In this document: piece after piece, positions 8,303 to 18,482 of the stretch
Numbering within the stretch: position 1 is the first letter of the stretch
Layout: every line of letters starts with the position of its first letter
Source: Pseudomonas oryzicola
Lineage (GTDB): Bacteria > Pseudomonadota > Gammaproteobacteria > Pseudomonadales > Pseudomonadaceae
Direction of reading: 5' to 3'
Assembly: GCF_014269185.2 (NCBI RefSeq)
Contig: NZ_JABWRZ020000001.1
Location: 1,017,001 to 1,081,000, forward strand
DNA: 64,000 nucleotides
Translations under genes and position numbers: made by a program
The notes under the pieces: model-generated
What the model saw: the letters and a program-made list of their open reading frames with translations, nothing else
What the model was told of the DNA's origin: nothing
The model's database searches: none

Positions 8303-10222
8303 TCAGACGCGGAACTGGCTGACCAATGTCTGCAACTGCCCGCCAAGGCGCGCCAGCTCCACGCTGGACGCTGCCGTCTCGTCACTGGCCGCCGCCGTCT
8401 GTTCCGACACATCGCGCACATTCAGGATGCTGCGGCTGATCTCCTCCGCCACCGCACTTTGCTGCTCCGCTGCCGCGGCAATCTGCTGGTTCATCGACTG
8501 GATGCTCGACACCGTGCTGGTGATGCTTTCCAGCGAGGTCCCGGCCTTGCGCGCCAGCTCGACGCTGCTTTCGGTCAGGGTACGGCTACCGTGCATGGCC
8601 GCGGCCACTTGCTGGGTACCGTGCTGCAGGCTGGCGATCAGTTCCTCGATCTCTTCGGTGGATTTCTGCGTGCGCTGGGCCAGCCCGCGCACTTCATCGG
8701 CGACCACGGCAAAGCCACGCCCGGCCTCGCCGGCACGCGCCGCTTCGATCGCAGCGTTCAGCGCCAGCAGGTTGGTCTGTTCCGCCACCGACTTGATCAC
8801 GTCCATCACGCTGCCGATCTTCTGGCTTTCCTGCTGCAGCAGGTTCATGGCCTCGGTAGAGCGGTGCATGTCTTCGGCCAGGCGCTCGATCTGACCAATC
8901 GCCTCACCCACCACGCGGTCGCCGGCACGGGCCTCGTCATCGGCACCGGTGGCGGCATGCGATGCCTGTTCGGCGTTGCGCGCCACTTCCTGAACGGTGG
9001 CCGCCATTTCATGCATGGCGGTGGCCACCTGGTCAGTCTCGACCTTCTGGCTGTTGGCCCCGGCGCTGGTCTGTTCGGTCACCGCCGACAGCTCCTCGGC
9101 GGCGCTGGCGATCTGGGTGACGCCATCGCGGATGCCGCTGATCAGTTCGCGCAGGGTGCTGCCCATGCGCGCGATGCCCTGCTGCAGCACGCCCAGTTCG
9201 TCGCGGCGGGTAACGTGCAGCTGCTGGGTGAGGTCGCCGCTGGCAATCTTTTCCACCGCCATCAGGGTGTCACGCAGTGGGCGGGTGATCTGCCGGGTAA
9301 TCAGCACGGCCGCCAGCACGCCGACCAGCAACGCCAGCAGGGTGGCGATAGCCTGCAGGCTGCGGGCCTGGCTGCTCTCAATGTCGCGGCGTTCCAGCTG
9401 GATCTGGTACAGCGCGTCGCTGCGCTTGACGATGTCGGCACCCTGCACGGTCATTTCGGCGCGTGCAGTGGTGATGTTGGCGACTGCGTCGCGGAACTGG
9501 CGCACAGCGTCACGGTAGGCCAGCACCGAGCCTTCGAACTGTTGCAGGCGCGAGTCTTCGCCGGGCAGCTGGCGCTTGAGGCTGTCGATGCCGGCCAGGG
9601 CGGCATCCAGCTGGCGCAGGGCGGCCTGTTCATTGGCAGCGCTGTTGTCGGCGATGTAGCCGCGGACGTCGATGAGTACCTGCAGCAGTTGCTGACGAGC
9701 CTTGCTGATCAGTTGGTACTGGGCCAGGCGCACGCTGTCGGCTTCGGCGCGGGCGGTGACTTCCTGACTGAGAGCGTCCATGGCCTGGTCGGCCTTGCTG
9801 GCCGAGTCTTCCATGGCCGTGCGCGCGGTGCGGGTAGCGTCGTAGCCCTGGCGCATCTTGTTCAGCGATACCTTGTAGGCGCTGATGGTTTCGCCCAGCT
9901 CACTCAGCAACTTGACGTTCTCGGGACTCTTGAACGTGCTGGCCAGGTACGTCTGCTGCTTGCTGAAGGCGTTCAGTTTGGCCTGGGTGTTGGCGGCGGC
10001 GGCATCGTCACCGTTGGCGATCATGTACTGCAGGCGGGCAATGCGCAGGTCGGTCAGGTCCTTGTTCAGCTGGCCGATATCTCCCATCCAGTTGCTACGG
10101 TCGATCAGGCTGCCCAGGCTGGTCCAGCCAGTCAGGGCCAGCAGGCCGGTGAGAATCAGTACCAGACCGAAGCCCAGGCCCAGTTTGAGGTTGACGCTGA
10201 TGTTGGCGAACCAGCTGTTCAT
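8303..10222 (-). CDS. mcpS: Methyl-accepting chemotaxis protein with HBM sensor domain (McpS-like)
   Basis: A 639-residue receptor. TM1 is near residues 13-33. A roughly 245-residue all-helical periplasmic domain fits the helical bimodular (HBM) type. TM2 is near 286-306 ([15 protein letters not shown]), then HAMP ([22 protein letters not shown]), then the methylation helices and the signalling hairpin around residue 480 ([20 protein letters not shown]). Length, domain plan and gene neighbours match KT2440 McpS, which senses TCA-cycle intermediates such as malate, fumarate and succinate. No CheR-tethering pentapeptide is seen at the C-terminus (SQFRV). Confidence 0.88.
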   Translation of the reverse strand: MNSWFANISVNLKLGLGFGLVLILTGLLALTGWTSLGSLIDRSNWMGDIGQLNKDLTDLRIARLQYMIANGDDAAAANTQAKLNAFSKQQTYLASTFKSPENVKLLSELGETISAYKVSLNKMRQGYDATRTARTAMEDSASKADQAMDALSQEVTARAEADSVRLAQYQLISKARQQLLQVLIDVRGYIADNSAANEQAALRQLDAALAGIDSLKRQLPGEDSRLQQFEGSVLAYRDAVRQFRDAVANITTARAEMTVQGADIVKRSDALYQIQLERRDIESSQARSLQAIATLLALLVGVLAAVLITRQITRPLRDTLMAVEKIASGDLTQQLHVTRRDELGVLQQGIARMGSTLRELISGIRDGVTQIASAAEELSAVTEQTSAGANSQKVETDQVATAMHEMAATVQEVARNAEQASHAATGADDEARAGDRVVGEAIGQIERLAEDMHRSTEAMNLLQQESQKIGSVMDVIKSVAEQTNLLALNAAIEAARAGEAGRGFAVVADEVRGLAQRTQKSTEEIEELIASLQHGTQQVAAAMHGSRTLTESSVELARKAGTSLESITSTVSSIQSMNQQIAAAAEQQSAVAEEISRSILNVRDVSEQTAAASDETAASSVELARLGGQLQTLVSQFRV

Positions 10223-10380
10223 GCACGCTCTCCAGAAGTTGTTTTCGCTCGATTTGTCTTCGATCGCCAGGCGTTTTTGTTCTGGATGCCTGCTGATTCG
10301 TGCAGGGGTTATCGGCCGGGATGGGATGAGCTGAAACGCTTTTTCAGCAAAATTGTAACAAGATAACTGAAGGCGGCTTT

Positions 10381-10411
10381 GCGGCCGTTCGCGGCTAAAG
10401 CCGTTCCTGCG
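10381..10411. repeat. Single REP-like element
   Basis: GCGGCCGTTCGCGGCTAAAG followed by CCGTTCCTGCG resembles one half of the REP consensus used elsewhere here (TTCGCGGCTAAAGCCG core). It lies between the chemoreceptor promoter region and the metallopeptidase stop. Confidence 0.5.
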
Positions 10412-10438
10412 ACGACCGCGCCAGCCTGGTGGGAGGTG

Positions 10439-11326
10439 TCAGAGGCTACGAGCAATGAAGGTATCGCAACTATTCACTTCCCCCTCGGCGAATCCAGCCT
10501 TGAACCAGCGCACTCGCTGTGCCGAGGTGCCGTGGGTGAACGAGTCCGGCACTACGCGCCCGCGGCTTTGCTGCTGCAAGCGGTCATCGCCAATGGCATT
10601 GGCGGCGTTCAGGGCTTCCTCGACGTCACCCGGCTCCAGCCAGTTCAGGCGCTTTTGCGCCTGGTAGGCCCACACTCCGGCCAGGCAGTCGGCCTGTAGC
10701 TCCTGGCGCACCAGCAGGCCACTGTCGCCTTCCAGGCGTTGGCCGCTGCGGCGTGCCGCGTCTACCTTGGCCGACACGCCAAGCAAGGTCTGCACGTGGT
10801 GGCCGATTTCGTGCGCGATCACGTAGGCCTGGGCGAAGTCGCCGGCGGCCGCGAAACGGGTTTCCATCTCGCGGAAGAACGACATGTCCAGGTATACGCG
10901 CTGGTCGGCGGGGCAGTAGAACGGGCCTACTGCCGCTGAAGCAAAGCCACAGGCCGAATTGACCTGGCCGCTGAACAGCACCAGCTTGGGTTCGCGGTAT
11001 TGCCTGCCGTTCTCGGCAAACAGGGCTTTCCAGGTGTCTTCGGTGTCGCCCAGGATCGAGGCGACGAACTCGGCCTGCTGGTCGTTGGCCGGCGGGGCCT
11101 TGCCGCCCACCCTGCTGGGCGCCTGTTGTTGCTGCTGCTCCATCTGCCCGGCGAGCTGGCCAAGAATCTGCAGAGGGTCCTGCCCGGTGAGCCAGCCGAT
11201 ACCAACGATCAGCAATACTGCGCCAAGCCCCAGCCCCTTGCCGCCGCCGAAACGCATGCCGCCACCGCCACCTTCGCCTCGGGCATCGACCACGTTGTCG
11301 CTGCGTCGGCCTTTTCGCCATTCCAT
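10439..11326 (-). CDS. Neutral zinc metallopeptidase, YpfJ family
   Basis: A 295-residue membrane-anchored protein. It has a basic N-terminus (MEWRKGRRSDNVVDARG), a glycine-rich stretch, one membrane anchor at about 27-47 (GAVLLIVGIGWLTG), a Gln-rich linker, and the catalytic domain with HEIGHH near residue 170. The first and last His of HExxH bind zinc and Glu is catalytic. ELQADCLAGVWAY supplies the downstream Glu typical of the family. Physiological substrates are unknown. It is divergent from pcaH, with 202 bp between starts. Confidence 0.88.
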   Translation of the reverse strand: MEWRKGRRSDNVVDARGEGGGGGMRFGGGKGLGLGAVLLIVGIGWLTGQDPLQILGQLAGQMEQQQQQAPSRVGGKAPPANDQQAEFVASILGDTEDTWKALFAENGRQYREPKLVLFSGQVNSACGFASAAVGPFYCPADQRVYLDMSFFREMETRFAAAGDFAQAYVIAHEIGHHVQTLLGVSAKVDAARRSGQRLEGDSGLLVRQELQADCLAGVWAYQAQKRLNWLEPGDVEEALNAANAIGDDRLQQQSRGRVVPDSFTHGTSAQRVRWFKAGFAEGEVNSCDTFIARSL

Positions 11327-11405
11327 GAAATGCTCCCCGGAGCGTGAAACAAGAAGACAAAGATTAGTTCACCACTACGGCCGGTGTCAGGCCAACGTAT
11401 GTAGC

Positions 11406-11423
11406 CATAACCATTCGGTTATG
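11406..11423. promoter_or_regulatory. Palindromic operator candidate upstream of pcaH
   Basis: CATAACCATTCGGTTATG is a perfect 7-bp inverted repeat around 4 nt. It lies 106 bp before the pcaH start and 80 bp before the divergent metallopeptidase start. The bound regulator is unknown; PcaQ/PcaR-type control of pcaHG is an inference. Confidence 0.5.
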
Positions 11424-11528
11424 TTTGAGGTGGCTGATTTCAATATTCATCGCGTGCGGCTTGCCCGAAACTGCAAGTCCGCCTGCCACGCCCAGGCGTT
11501 CACATAATTCCAAGAGAGGAAAACCGGC

Positions 11529-12248
11529 ATGCCCGCCCAGGACACCAGCCGCTTCGTGATCCGTGATCGCAACTGGCACCCCAAAGCCCTTACGCCTGAC
11601 TACAAGACGTCCATTGCCCGTTCGCCGCGCCAGGCACTGGTCAGCATTCCGCAGTCGATCAGCGAAACCACCGGCCCGGACTTTTCCCACCTGGGTTTCG
11701 GCGCCCACGACCATGATCTGCTGCTGAACTTCAACCACGGTGGCTTGCCGATCGGTGAGCGCATCATCGTCGCCGGCCGCGTCGTCGACCAGTACGGCAA
11801 GCCTGTGCCGAATACCTTGGTGGAAATGTGGCAGGCCAACGCCGGTGGCCGCTACCGTCACAAGAATGACCGTTACCTGGCACCGCTGGACCCGAACTTC
11901 GGTGGTGTCGGCCGCTGCCTGACCGACCGTGACGGCTACTACAGCTTCCGCACCATCAAGCCGGGCCCGTACCCCTGGCGCAACGGGCCGAACGACTGGC
12001 GTCCGGCGCATATCCATTTCGCCATCAGCGGCCCTTCGATCGCCACCAAACTGATCACCCAGTTGTACTTCGAGGGTGATCCGCTGATCCCGATGTGCCC
12101 GATCGTCAAGTCGATCGCCAACCCGCAAGCGGTGCAGCAACTGATCGCCAAGCTCGACATGAGCAACGCCAACCCGATGGATTGCCTGGCCTACCGCTTC
12201 GACATCGTGCTGCGCGGCCAGCGCAAGACCCACTTCGAAAACTGCTGA
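11529..12248 (+). CDS. pcaH: Protocatechuate 3,4-dioxygenase beta subunit
   Basis: A 239-residue iron-binding subunit of the intradiol dioxygenase that cleaves protocatechuate to beta-carboxy-cis,cis-muconate in the beta-ketoadipate pathway. All four Fe(III) ligands are present: Tyr109 (GGRYRH), Tyr148 (KPGPYPW), His161 and His163 (RPAHIHF), equivalent to Tyr408, Tyr447, His460 and His462 in the classic P. putida numbering. AGAGGAAA precedes the ATG. pcaG follows after 10 bp, forming an operon. The remaining pca genes are not in this window. Confidence 0.97.
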   Translation: MPAQDTSRFVIRDRNWHPKALTPDYKTSIARSPRQALVSIPQSISETTGPDFSHLGFGAHDHDLLLNFNHGGLPIGERIIVAGRVVDQYGKPVPNTLVEMWQANAGGRYRHKNDRYLAPLDPNFGGVGRCLTDRDGYYSFRTIKPGPYPWRNGPNDWRPAHIHFAISGPSIATKLITQLYFEGDPLIPMCPIVKSIANPQAVQQLIAKLDMSNANPMDCLAYRFDIVLRGQRKTHFENC

Positions 12249-12258
12249 GGACCCCGCC

Positions 12259-12864
12259 ATGCCAATCGAACTGCTGCCGGAAACCCCTTCGCAGACTGCC
12301 GGCCCCTACGTACACATCGGCCTGGCCCTGGAAGCGGCCGGCAACCCGACCCGCGACCAGGAAATCTGGAACCGCCTGGCCAGGCCAGATGCGCCCGGCG
12401 AGCATATCCTGCTGATCGGCCATGTATATGACGGCAATGGCCACCTGGTGCGGGACTCGTTCCTGGAGCTCTGGCAAGCCGATGCCAATGGTGAATACCA
12501 GGATGCCTACAACCTGGAAAACGCCTTCAACAGCTTTGGCCGCACGGCTACAACCTTCGATGCGGGCGAGTGGACTGCACATACGGTGAAGCCAGGCGTG
12601 GTGAAGAACGCTGCCGGTGTGCCAATGGCACCGCACATCAACATCAGCCTGTTTGCCCGGGGGATCAACATCCACCTCCACACACGCCTGTATTTCGATG
12701 ATGAAGCGCAGGCCAATGCCAAGTGCCCGGTGCTCAACCTGATCGAGCAGCCGCAGCGGCGCGAGACCCTGGTGGCCAAGCGGTGCGAGGTGGACGGGAA
12801 GACGGCGTATCGCTTCGATATCCGTATTCAGGGGGAAGGGGAGACGGTTTTCTTCGACTTCTGA
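12259..12864 (+). CDS. pcaG: Protocatechuate 3,4-dioxygenase alpha subunit
   Basis: A 201-residue partner of PcaH, of the same fold but lacking the iron-ligand tyrosines and histidines. It begins PIELLPETPSQTAGPYVHIGL, which is diagnostic of PcaG, with the LELWQADANGEYQ strand in common with the beta subunit. It contributes residues to the active-site cleft of the (alpha-beta)Fe protomer. It is translated directly after pcaH and ends at a hairpin shared with the convergent trmA. Confidence 0.97.
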   Translation: MPIELLPETPSQTAGPYVHIGLALEAAGNPTRDQEIWNRLARPDAPGEHILLIGHVYDGNGHLVRDSFLELWQADANGEYQDAYNLENAFNSFGRTATTFDAGEWTAHTVKPGVVKNAAGVPMAPHINISLFARGINIHLHTRLYFDDEAQANAKCPVLNLIEQPQRRETLVAKRCEVDGKTAYRFDIRIQGEGETVFFDF

Positions 12865-12874
12865 GTTGGAGCTT

Positions 12875-12893
12875 GGGGCTGCAAAGCAGCCCC
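12875..12893. terminator. Bidirectional hairpin between pcaG and trmA
   Basis: GGGGCTGCAAAGCAGCCCC: an 8-bp stem and 3-nt loop placed between convergent genes. The same 19-mer recurs at 38430 and, with one change, at 22698. There is no strong U-tract on either strand. Confidence 0.6.
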
Positions 12894-12906
12894 GGCTATC
12901 TGAAGG

Positions 12907-13992
12907 TCAGCGCCGAACCAGCAAAACCCCACTTTCCATATGGTGGGTATAGGGGAACTGGTCAAACAACGCACAGCGCTCGATACGGTGGGTGTCGTGC
13001 AACTGGGCAATGTTCGCCGCCAGCGTCTCCGGGTTGCACGAGATGTACAGGATCCGCTCGAAACGCCGGGTCAGCTCGCAGGTATCCGGGTCCATCCCCG
13101 CGCGCGGCGGGTCGACGAATACCGTGCCGAAGTCATAGCCCTTCAGGTCGATGCCTTCCAGGCGACGGAACGGTCGCACCTCATTCAGTGCCTGGGTCAG
13201 CTCCTCCGCCGACAGCCGCACCAGCTGCACGTTGTCCACCGCGTTCTCGTCGAGGTTGCTCAGCGCGGCATTGACCGAAGTCTTGCTGATTTCGGTGGCC
13301 AGTACCTGGCGCACGCGGGTGGCCAGCGGCAGGGTGAAATTGCCGTTGCCGCAATAGAGTTCCAGCAGGTCGTCTTCGCGCTCGCCAATGGCCTCGAAGG
13401 CCCAGCTCAGCATTTTCTGGTTCACCGCACCGTTCGGTTGGGTGAACGCGCCTTCCGGTTGGCGATAGCTGAACACGCGGCCAGCCACGTCGAGTTTTTC
13501 CACCGCGTAGTCGCGGCCGATCACCAGGCGTTTGCCCTTGGAACGGCCTATCACGCTTACGCCCAGTTCGCCAGCCAGCTGTCGTGCAGCCACTTCCCAG
13601 GCTTCGTCCAGCGGGCGGTGATAGCACATCGTGACCATGGCATCACCCGCCAGGGTAGTCAGGAACTCTACCTGGAACAGCCGGTTGCCGAGTTCTTCGC
13701 TGGCCTGCCAGGCCGCCTTCAGGCGCGGCATCAACTCGTTGATTCGCTGGCTGGCAATCGGGAAGTCGTCGATCAGGATCGCCTTGTGCTTCTCGCCCGG
13801 AGCGAACATGGCGTAGTGACGCTGACCATCCTCGCGCCACAGGCGGAACTCGGCACGCAGGCGGTAGTGCTCTCGCGGCGAATCGAAGACAGCCGGCTCC
13901 GGCGCACCGAACGGCGCCAGCAGCTCGCGCAGCCGGGCCACCTTGGCGTCCAGCTGGGTGGCATAGGAGGAGGGGTCGAAAACAGCACTCAT
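12907..13992 (-). CDS. trmA: tRNA (uracil-54,C5)-methyltransferase TrmA
   Basis: A 361-residue SAM-dependent enzyme that makes ribothymidine at position 54 in the T-loop of tRNA. Visible motifs are [10 protein letters not shown], the SAM site [28 protein letters not shown] and the catalytic cysteine in [12 protein letters not shown]. Length is close to E. coli TrmA (366). The ATG overlaps the stop of the upstream purine permease by 4 bp (ATGA), so the two are translationally coupled. Confidence 0.96.
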   Translation of the reverse strand: MSAVFDPSSYATQLDAKVARLRELLAPFGAPEPAVFDSPREHYRLRAEFRLWREDGQRHYAMFAPGEKHKAILIDDFPIASQRINELMPRLKAAWQASEELGNRLFQVEFLTTLAGDAMVTMCYHRPLDEAWEVAARQLAGELGVSVIGRSKGKRLVIGRDYAVEKLDVAGRVFSYRQPEGAFTQPNGAVNQKMLSWAFEAIGEREDDLLELYCGNGNFTLPLATRVRQVLATEISKTSVNAALSNLDENAVDNVQLVRLSAEELTQALNEVRPFRRLEGIDLKGYDFGTVFVDPPRAGMDPDTCELTRRFERILYISCNPETLAANIAQLHDTHRIERCALFDQFPYTHHMESGVLLVRR

Positions 13993-15284
13993 GCGTTGAA
14001 CCAGCCCAGCTTGATGACGAACAGGATGGAAAGGATCACCAGGGCCGGGTTCAGGTCGCGGTGGCGACCGGAAATCAGCTTGACGGCGGTCCAGGCGATG
14101 AAGCCGAAGGCGATGCCGTTGGCGATGGAGTAGGTCAGCGGCATGGCCAGGGCGGTCACCACCACCGGTGCGGCCTCGGTGACGTCGTCCCAGTTTATTT
14201 CCGCCAGGCCCGAAGCCATCAGTACCGCGACGAACAGCAGCGCCGGGGCGGTGGCGAAGGCCGGCACGCTACCGGCCAGCGGAGCGAAGAACAGCGCCAG
14301 CAGGAACAGCACAGCGACCACGATGGCGGTCAGGCCGGTGCGGCCACCGGCGCTCACGCCTGCAGCGGATTCGATGTAGCTGGTGGTGGTCGAGGTGCCC
14401 AGCAACGACCCGGCCATGGCTGCGGTACTGTCGGCGATCAGCGCACGGCCCATCTTTGGCATGTGCCCGTCCTTGCCCATCAGCCCGGCACGCTTGGCCA
14501 CGCCGATCAGGGTGCCGGAGTTGTCGAACAAGTCGACGAACAGGAAGGCGAAGATCACGCTGACCAGGCCGACGTCCAGCGCACCGGCGATGTCCAGCTG
14601 CAGGAAGGTCGGGGCCAGCGACGGTGGCATGGAGACGATGCCGCCGAAGGGGGTCACGCCCATCACGATCGAGGCGATGGTCACGGCAAGGATGCCGATC
14701 AGCACCGCGCCGCGCACTTTCAGCGACTCCAGGCCGACAATCAGGAAGAAGCCCAGGGTAGCGAGGAGCGGTGCCGGCTGCTTGAGGTCGCCCAGGCCCA
14801 CCAGGGTGGCCGGGTTATCGACGACGATGCCGGCGTTATGCAGGGCGATCAGCGCCAGGAACAAGCCGATACCGGCGGCAATGGCCGAACGCAGCGGCAG
14901 CGGGATGCTGTTCACGATCCATTCGCGGATGCGGAAGATCGACAACAGGAAGAACATCACCGCCGACAGGAATACCGCGCCCAGTGCCACCTGCCAGGTG
15001 TGGCCCATGTGCAGCACCACGGTGTAGGTGAAGAATGCGTTCAGGCCCATGCCCGGAGCCAGGGCGATCGGGTAGTTGGCGATCAGGCCCATGGTCACCG
15101 AACCGATGGCCGCAGCCAGGCAGGTGGCGACGAAGACCGCGCCCTTGTCCATGCCGGTCTCGCCGAGGATGCTCGGGTTGACGAACAGGATGTAGGCCAT
15201 GGCCAGGAAGGTCGTGACGCCCGCGAGAATCTCGGTGCGCACATTGGTGTTGTGTGCTCTCAGTTGAAACAGCCTTTCCAGCAT
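13989..15284 (-). CDS. NCS2-type purine permease, AzgA-like (adenine/hypoxanthine/guanine)
   Basis: A 431-residue membrane transporter. It begins [20 protein letters not shown], with the family-typical [20 protein letters not shown], then [13 protein letters not shown] and [20 protein letters not shown]; the [18 protein letters not shown] segment reads [16 protein letters not shown]. These define the AzgA/PurP branch of purine/H+ symporters rather than the uracil/xanthine branch. ATG 15284 (MLERLF) is preferred over the upstream ATGs at 15317. It is coupled to trmA. Confidence 0.9.
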   Translation of the reverse strand: MLERLFQLRAHNTNVRTEILAGVTTFLAMAYILFVNPSILGETGMDKGAVFVATCLAAAIGSVTMGLIANYPIALAPGMGLNAFFTYTVVLHMGHTWQVALGAVFLSAVMFFLLSIFRIREWIVNSIPLPLRSAIAAGIGLFLALIALHNAGIVVDNPATLVGLGDLKQPAPLLATLGFFLIVGLESLKVRGAVLIGILAVTIASIVMGVTPFGGIVSMPPSLAPTFLQLDIAGALDVGLVSVIFAFLFVDLFDNSGTLIGVAKRAGLMGKDGHMPKMGRALIADSTAAMAGSLLGTSTTTSYIESAAGVSAGGRTGLTAIVVAVLFLLALFFAPLAGSVPAFATAPALLFVAVLMASGLAEINWDDVTEAAPVVVTALAMPLTYSIANGIAFGFIAWTAVKLISGRHRDLNPALVILSILFVIKLGWFNA

Positions 15285-15465
15285 GCCCGCTCCCCGAGGC
15301 GCTCCAGGCGCCATCAATCTGTCGACCCCAACAGCAAAGCACAGACCGTACCGCTTGCGGTGGTTTTGCGTGGGGCGGAAAAAAGCCGCGCATCATACCA
15401 GCATGCTCAGCGGGGGCCTATGGCTGTTGGGGTATGGCTTTTCTGTGGCCAGAACAAGGCTGCAT

Positions 15466-16686
15466 TCAGCCGTTATGCAACCGATCCCGTCTGGCCAGCG
15501 TCGGGAACAGTTTTATCCACAGCCCGGTCACCACCAGGGTGCCGACACCGCCCAACACCACTGCCGGCACTGTGCCAAACCAGTGCGCCGTCACCCCCGA
15601 TTCGAACTCGCCGAGCTGGTTCGAAGCACCGATGAACAGGCCGTTCACCGCGCTGACCCGTCCGCGCATTTCATCCGGTGTTTCCAGCTGCACGAAGGCG
15701 CCGCGGATGACCATGCTGATCATGTCCGCCGCGCCCAGTACCACCAGTACCGCAAGCGAGAACCAGAACGAGGTCGACAGGCCAAAGGCAATGGTCGCCA
15801 CACCGAACACGCCGACCGCCGTGAACATGGTCCGCCCCACGTTGCGCTCGAACGGGAACCGCGCCAGCCATAGCGACATCAACAGCGCCCCCACTGCCGG
15901 CGCCGAGCGCAGCAAGCCGAGGCCCAGCGGCCCGGTCAGCAGGATGTCCTTGGCGAACACCGGCAGCAGCGCGGTGGCGCCGCCCAGCAATACGGCGAAC
16001 AGGTCCAGCGAGATGGCGCCGAGGATGTCGGGCCGGCTGCGGATGAAACGGATGCCGGCCAGCAGCGATTCGAGGCTGGCGCGCCCACGCTGGGCCACCT
16101 GGCCGCGTGCCTGCAGGCTCAGGGTCAGTACACAGGCGATGGCGTACAGGGCCACGGTCGGGCCGTATACCCAGAGGCTGCCGAAGGCATACAGGAAGCC
16201 GCCCAGCGCCGGCGCCACGATGGTCGCCGCCTGGGTGGCCGACGCCGACGCCGCCACTGCCCGTGGGAACAGCCCGGCCGGCACCACGTTGGGCAGCAGC
16301 GCCTGGGTCGCCGGCATCTCGAAGGAGCGCGTGGCGCCGAGCAGGAAGGCCAGGGCGAAGATCAGTTCGCGAGTGACGTTGTCGGTGGCGCTGCCCACTG
16401 CCAGTGCCAAGGCAATCAGCCCTTGCAGGGTTTGGCACAATGCGGCGACCTTGCGCCGGTCATAGCGGTCGGCGACATGCCCGGTATGCAACATGAACAG
16501 CACACGCGGGGCGAACTCGACCAGCCCGACCAGGCCCAGGTCCAGCACATTGCCAGTCAACTGGTAGAGGTGCCAGCCAATAGCCACGGTGAGCATCTGG
16601 AAACCGCTGGCGGTGAATACGCGGGCCAGCCAGAAGGCCAGGAAAGGGCGGTGATGACGCAGCAACTGCGAAGCGGAATCGGACAT
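15466..16686 (-). CDS. MFS transporter (EntS/enterobactin-exporter-like)
   Basis: A 406-residue major facilitator with about 12 membrane segments. It has FWLARVFTASGFQMLTVAIGW at the N-terminus, the loop motif GHVADRYDRRKV between TM2 and TM3, and the second-half IRGAFVQLETPDEMRGRVSAVN typical of the MFS_3/EntS clade. The substrate is unknown. ATG 16686 (MSDSASQ) is chosen; upstream extension to 16773 adds an unconserved-looking leader. It is divergent from cioA. Confidence 0.85.
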   Translation of the reverse strand: MSDSASQLLRHHRPFLAFWLARVFTASGFQMLTVAIGWHLYQLTGNVLDLGLVGLVEFAPRVLFMLHTGHVADRYDRRKVAALCQTLQGLIALALAVGSATDNVTRELIFALAFLLGATRSFEMPATQALLPNVVPAGLFPRAVAASASATQAATIVAPALGGFLYAFGSLWVYGPTVALYAIACVLTLSLQARGQVAQRGRASLESLLAGIRFIRSRPDILGAISLDLFAVLLGGATALLPVFAKDILLTGPLGLGLLRSAPAVGALLMSLWLARFPFERNVGRTMFTAVGVFGVATIAFGLSTSFWFSLAVLVVLGAADMISMVIRGAFVQLETPDEMRGRVSAVNGLFIGASNQLGEFESGVTAHWFGTVPAVVLGGVGTLVVTGLWIKLFPTLARRDRLHNG

Positions 16687-17042
16687 CGGAAACCCGGAGC
16701 GTCGGCACGGTAGAGGGCCTCGCAGCGTATCATCTGTTTGTAACAAATGGTTGCTGTTTGCCCGGATCGGCACTTTTCCCGGCCTTTTGAAAGAGGGTGG
16801 GGCAACTGGTCACGCGGCAATCAACCGCACGGCCCGGCGCGCGATTCAGGACTATGCTTCCTAGCATTCGTTGATCTGGATCAATCGTTGCTTTTGCAAC
16901 GGCTGGCCAACGACGTGGCCCTCTGGGCCGGAATCCCTGCGATCGAACAGAACAATTCCAACACGCCACACTCGACTACCGTGGGGGCAGTGGGCGACGG
17001 GGCCAGCAGCCCGGACGCCGGATTATCTGAAGAGGAAGCACC
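16687..17042. other. Intergenic region between MFS gene and cioA
   Basis: 356 bp between divergent genes. It contains the ANR/FNR box at 16871 and otherwise no open frame that looks coding. AGAGGAAG just before 17043 is the cioA ribosome binding site. Confidence 0.7.
16871..16884. promoter_or_regulatory. ANR/FNR box upstream of cioAB
   Basis: TTGATCTGGATCAA is a perfect match to the TTGAT-N4-ATCAA consensus bound by ANR/FNR. It lies 159 bp before cioA. In Pseudomonas, ANR represses the cyanide-insensitive oxidase at low oxygen, so this is a plausible operator. Confidence 0.8.
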
Positions 17043-18479
17043 ATGTTCGGAATAGAGGCCCTGGAACTCGCCCGAATGCAGTTTGCCTTTACCGTTTCGT
17101 TCCACATTCTGTTCCCGGCCATCACCATTGGCCTGGCCAGCTACCTGGCCGTCCTCGAAGGCCTCTGGTTGCGGACCGACAACCAGGTCTACCGTGACCT
17201 TTATCACTTCTGGTCGAAGATCTTTGCCGTCAACTTCGGCATGGGTGTGGTCTCCGGCCTGGTCATGGCTTATCAGTTCGGCACCAACTGGAGCCGCTTC
17301 TCCGACTTTGCCGGCGCCATCACCGGCCCGTTGCTCACCTACGAGGTGCTGACCGCGTTCTTCCTCGAAGCAGGTTTCCTGGGCGTCATGCTGTTCGGCT
17401 GGAACCGCGTCGGCCGCGGCCTGCATTTCTTTTCCACGGTGATGGTAGCGCTCGGCACGCTGGTCTCGACCTTCTGGATCCTCGCCTCCAACAGCTGGAT
17501 GCAGACCCCGCAAGGCCACGAGATCATCGATGGCCGGGTGGTGCCGGTGGACTGGCTGGCAGTGGTATTCAACCCGTCGTTCCCTTACCGCCTGATGCAC
17601 ATGGCCACTGCCGCGTTCGTGGCCACGGCATTCTTCGTCGGCGCCTCGGCGGCCTGGCACCTGCTGCGCGGGCGTGACAACCCAGCGCTGCGCAAGATGC
17701 TGTCGATGGCCATGTGGATGGCGCTGATCGTGGCACCGATCCAGGCTGTGATCGGTGACTTCCACGGCCTCAACACGCTCAAGCACCAGCCGGTGAAGAT
17801 CGCCGCGATCGAAGGCCACTGGGAGAACGTGCCCGGCGAGCCAACCCCGCTGATCCTGTTCGGCATCCCCGACATGCAGGCCGAGACCACTCGCTTCAAG
17901 CTCGAGATCCCGGCGCTCGGTAGCCTGATCCTGACCCACAGCCTGGACAAGCAGGTGCCGGCGATGAAGGAGTTCCCGCCGGAAGACCGGCCCAACTCGA
18001 CCATCGTCTTCTGGTCGTTCCGGATCATGGTCGGGCTGGGGCTGCTGATGATCTTCGTCGGCCTGTGGAGCCTGTGGCTGCGCAAGCGCGGCACACTCTA
18101 TACCTCACGCCCGTTCCTGCATCTGGCCTTGTGGATGGGCCCGTCCGGGCTGATCGCCTTGCTGGCCGGGTGGTTCACCACCGAAATCGGCCGCCAGCCC
18201 TGGGTGGTGTACGGCCTGATGCGCACCGCGGACGGTGTGTCCAACCACAGCTACGCCCAGCTCGGCTTCACCCTGGTGGCCTTCGTGGTGGTGTATTTCG
18301 CCCTGTTCGGTACTGGCCTTGGCTACATGATGCGCCTGGTGCGCAAAGGCCCGCAGACCGGCGAAGGCGACGAGCACAGCAGCGGTGGCCCTGGCACCAA
18401 ACGCACGCCGGCGCGGCCGCTGTCCGCCGCCGATGATGGCCGTGAGGCCAACTCCGCCAGCCTGAGCAAGGAAAACTGA
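17043..18479 (+). CDS. cioA: Cyanide-insensitive terminal oxidase subunit I
   Basis: A 478-residue quinol oxidase subunit with about nine membrane helices, related to CydA. It starts FGIEALELARMQFAFTVSFH and carries the conserved WFTTEIGRQPWVVYG signature near residue 380. The periplasmic Q-loop (GIPDMQAETTRFKLEIPALG region) is short, as in CIO rather than E. coli CydA. It oxidises ubiquinol and reduces oxygen without proton pumping, and resists cyanide. cioB starts 3 bp after the stop, with a third small subunit after that. Confidence 0.96.
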   Translation: MFGIEALELARMQFAFTVSFHILFPAITIGLASYLAVLEGLWLRTDNQVYRDLYHFWSKIFAVNFGMGVVSGLVMAYQFGTNWSRFSDFAGAITGPLLTYEVLTAFFLEAGFLGVMLFGWNRVGRGLHFFSTVMVALGTLVSTFWILASNSWMQTPQGHEIIDGRVVPVDWLAVVFNPSFPYRLMHMATAAFVATAFFVGASAAWHLLRGRDNPALRKMLSMAMWMALIVAPIQAVIGDFHGLNTLKHQPVKIAAIEGHWENVPGEPTPLILFGIPDMQAETTRFKLEIPALGSLILTHSLDKQVPAMKEFPPEDRPNSTIVFWSFRIMVGLGLLMIFVGLWSLWLRKRGTLYTSRPFLHLALWMGPSGLIALLAGWFTTEIGRQPWVVYGLMRTADGVSNHSYAQLGFTLVAFVVVYFALFGTGLGYMMRLVRKGPQTGEGDEHSSGGPGTKRTPARPLSAADDGREANSASLSKEN

Positions 18480-18482
18480 ACC

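Noticed and set aside
8192..10366. 724-codon open frame on the plus strand opposite the chemoreceptor gene
   Set aside because: It is a shadow of high-GC codon use; the minus-strand protein is a complete, motif-rich MCP, and the antisense protein has no recognisable domain.
14061..15635. 524-codon plus-strand frame opposite the purine permease
   Set aside because: Antisense shadow rich in Gly, Asp and Gln; it crosses a gene end and has no start signal.
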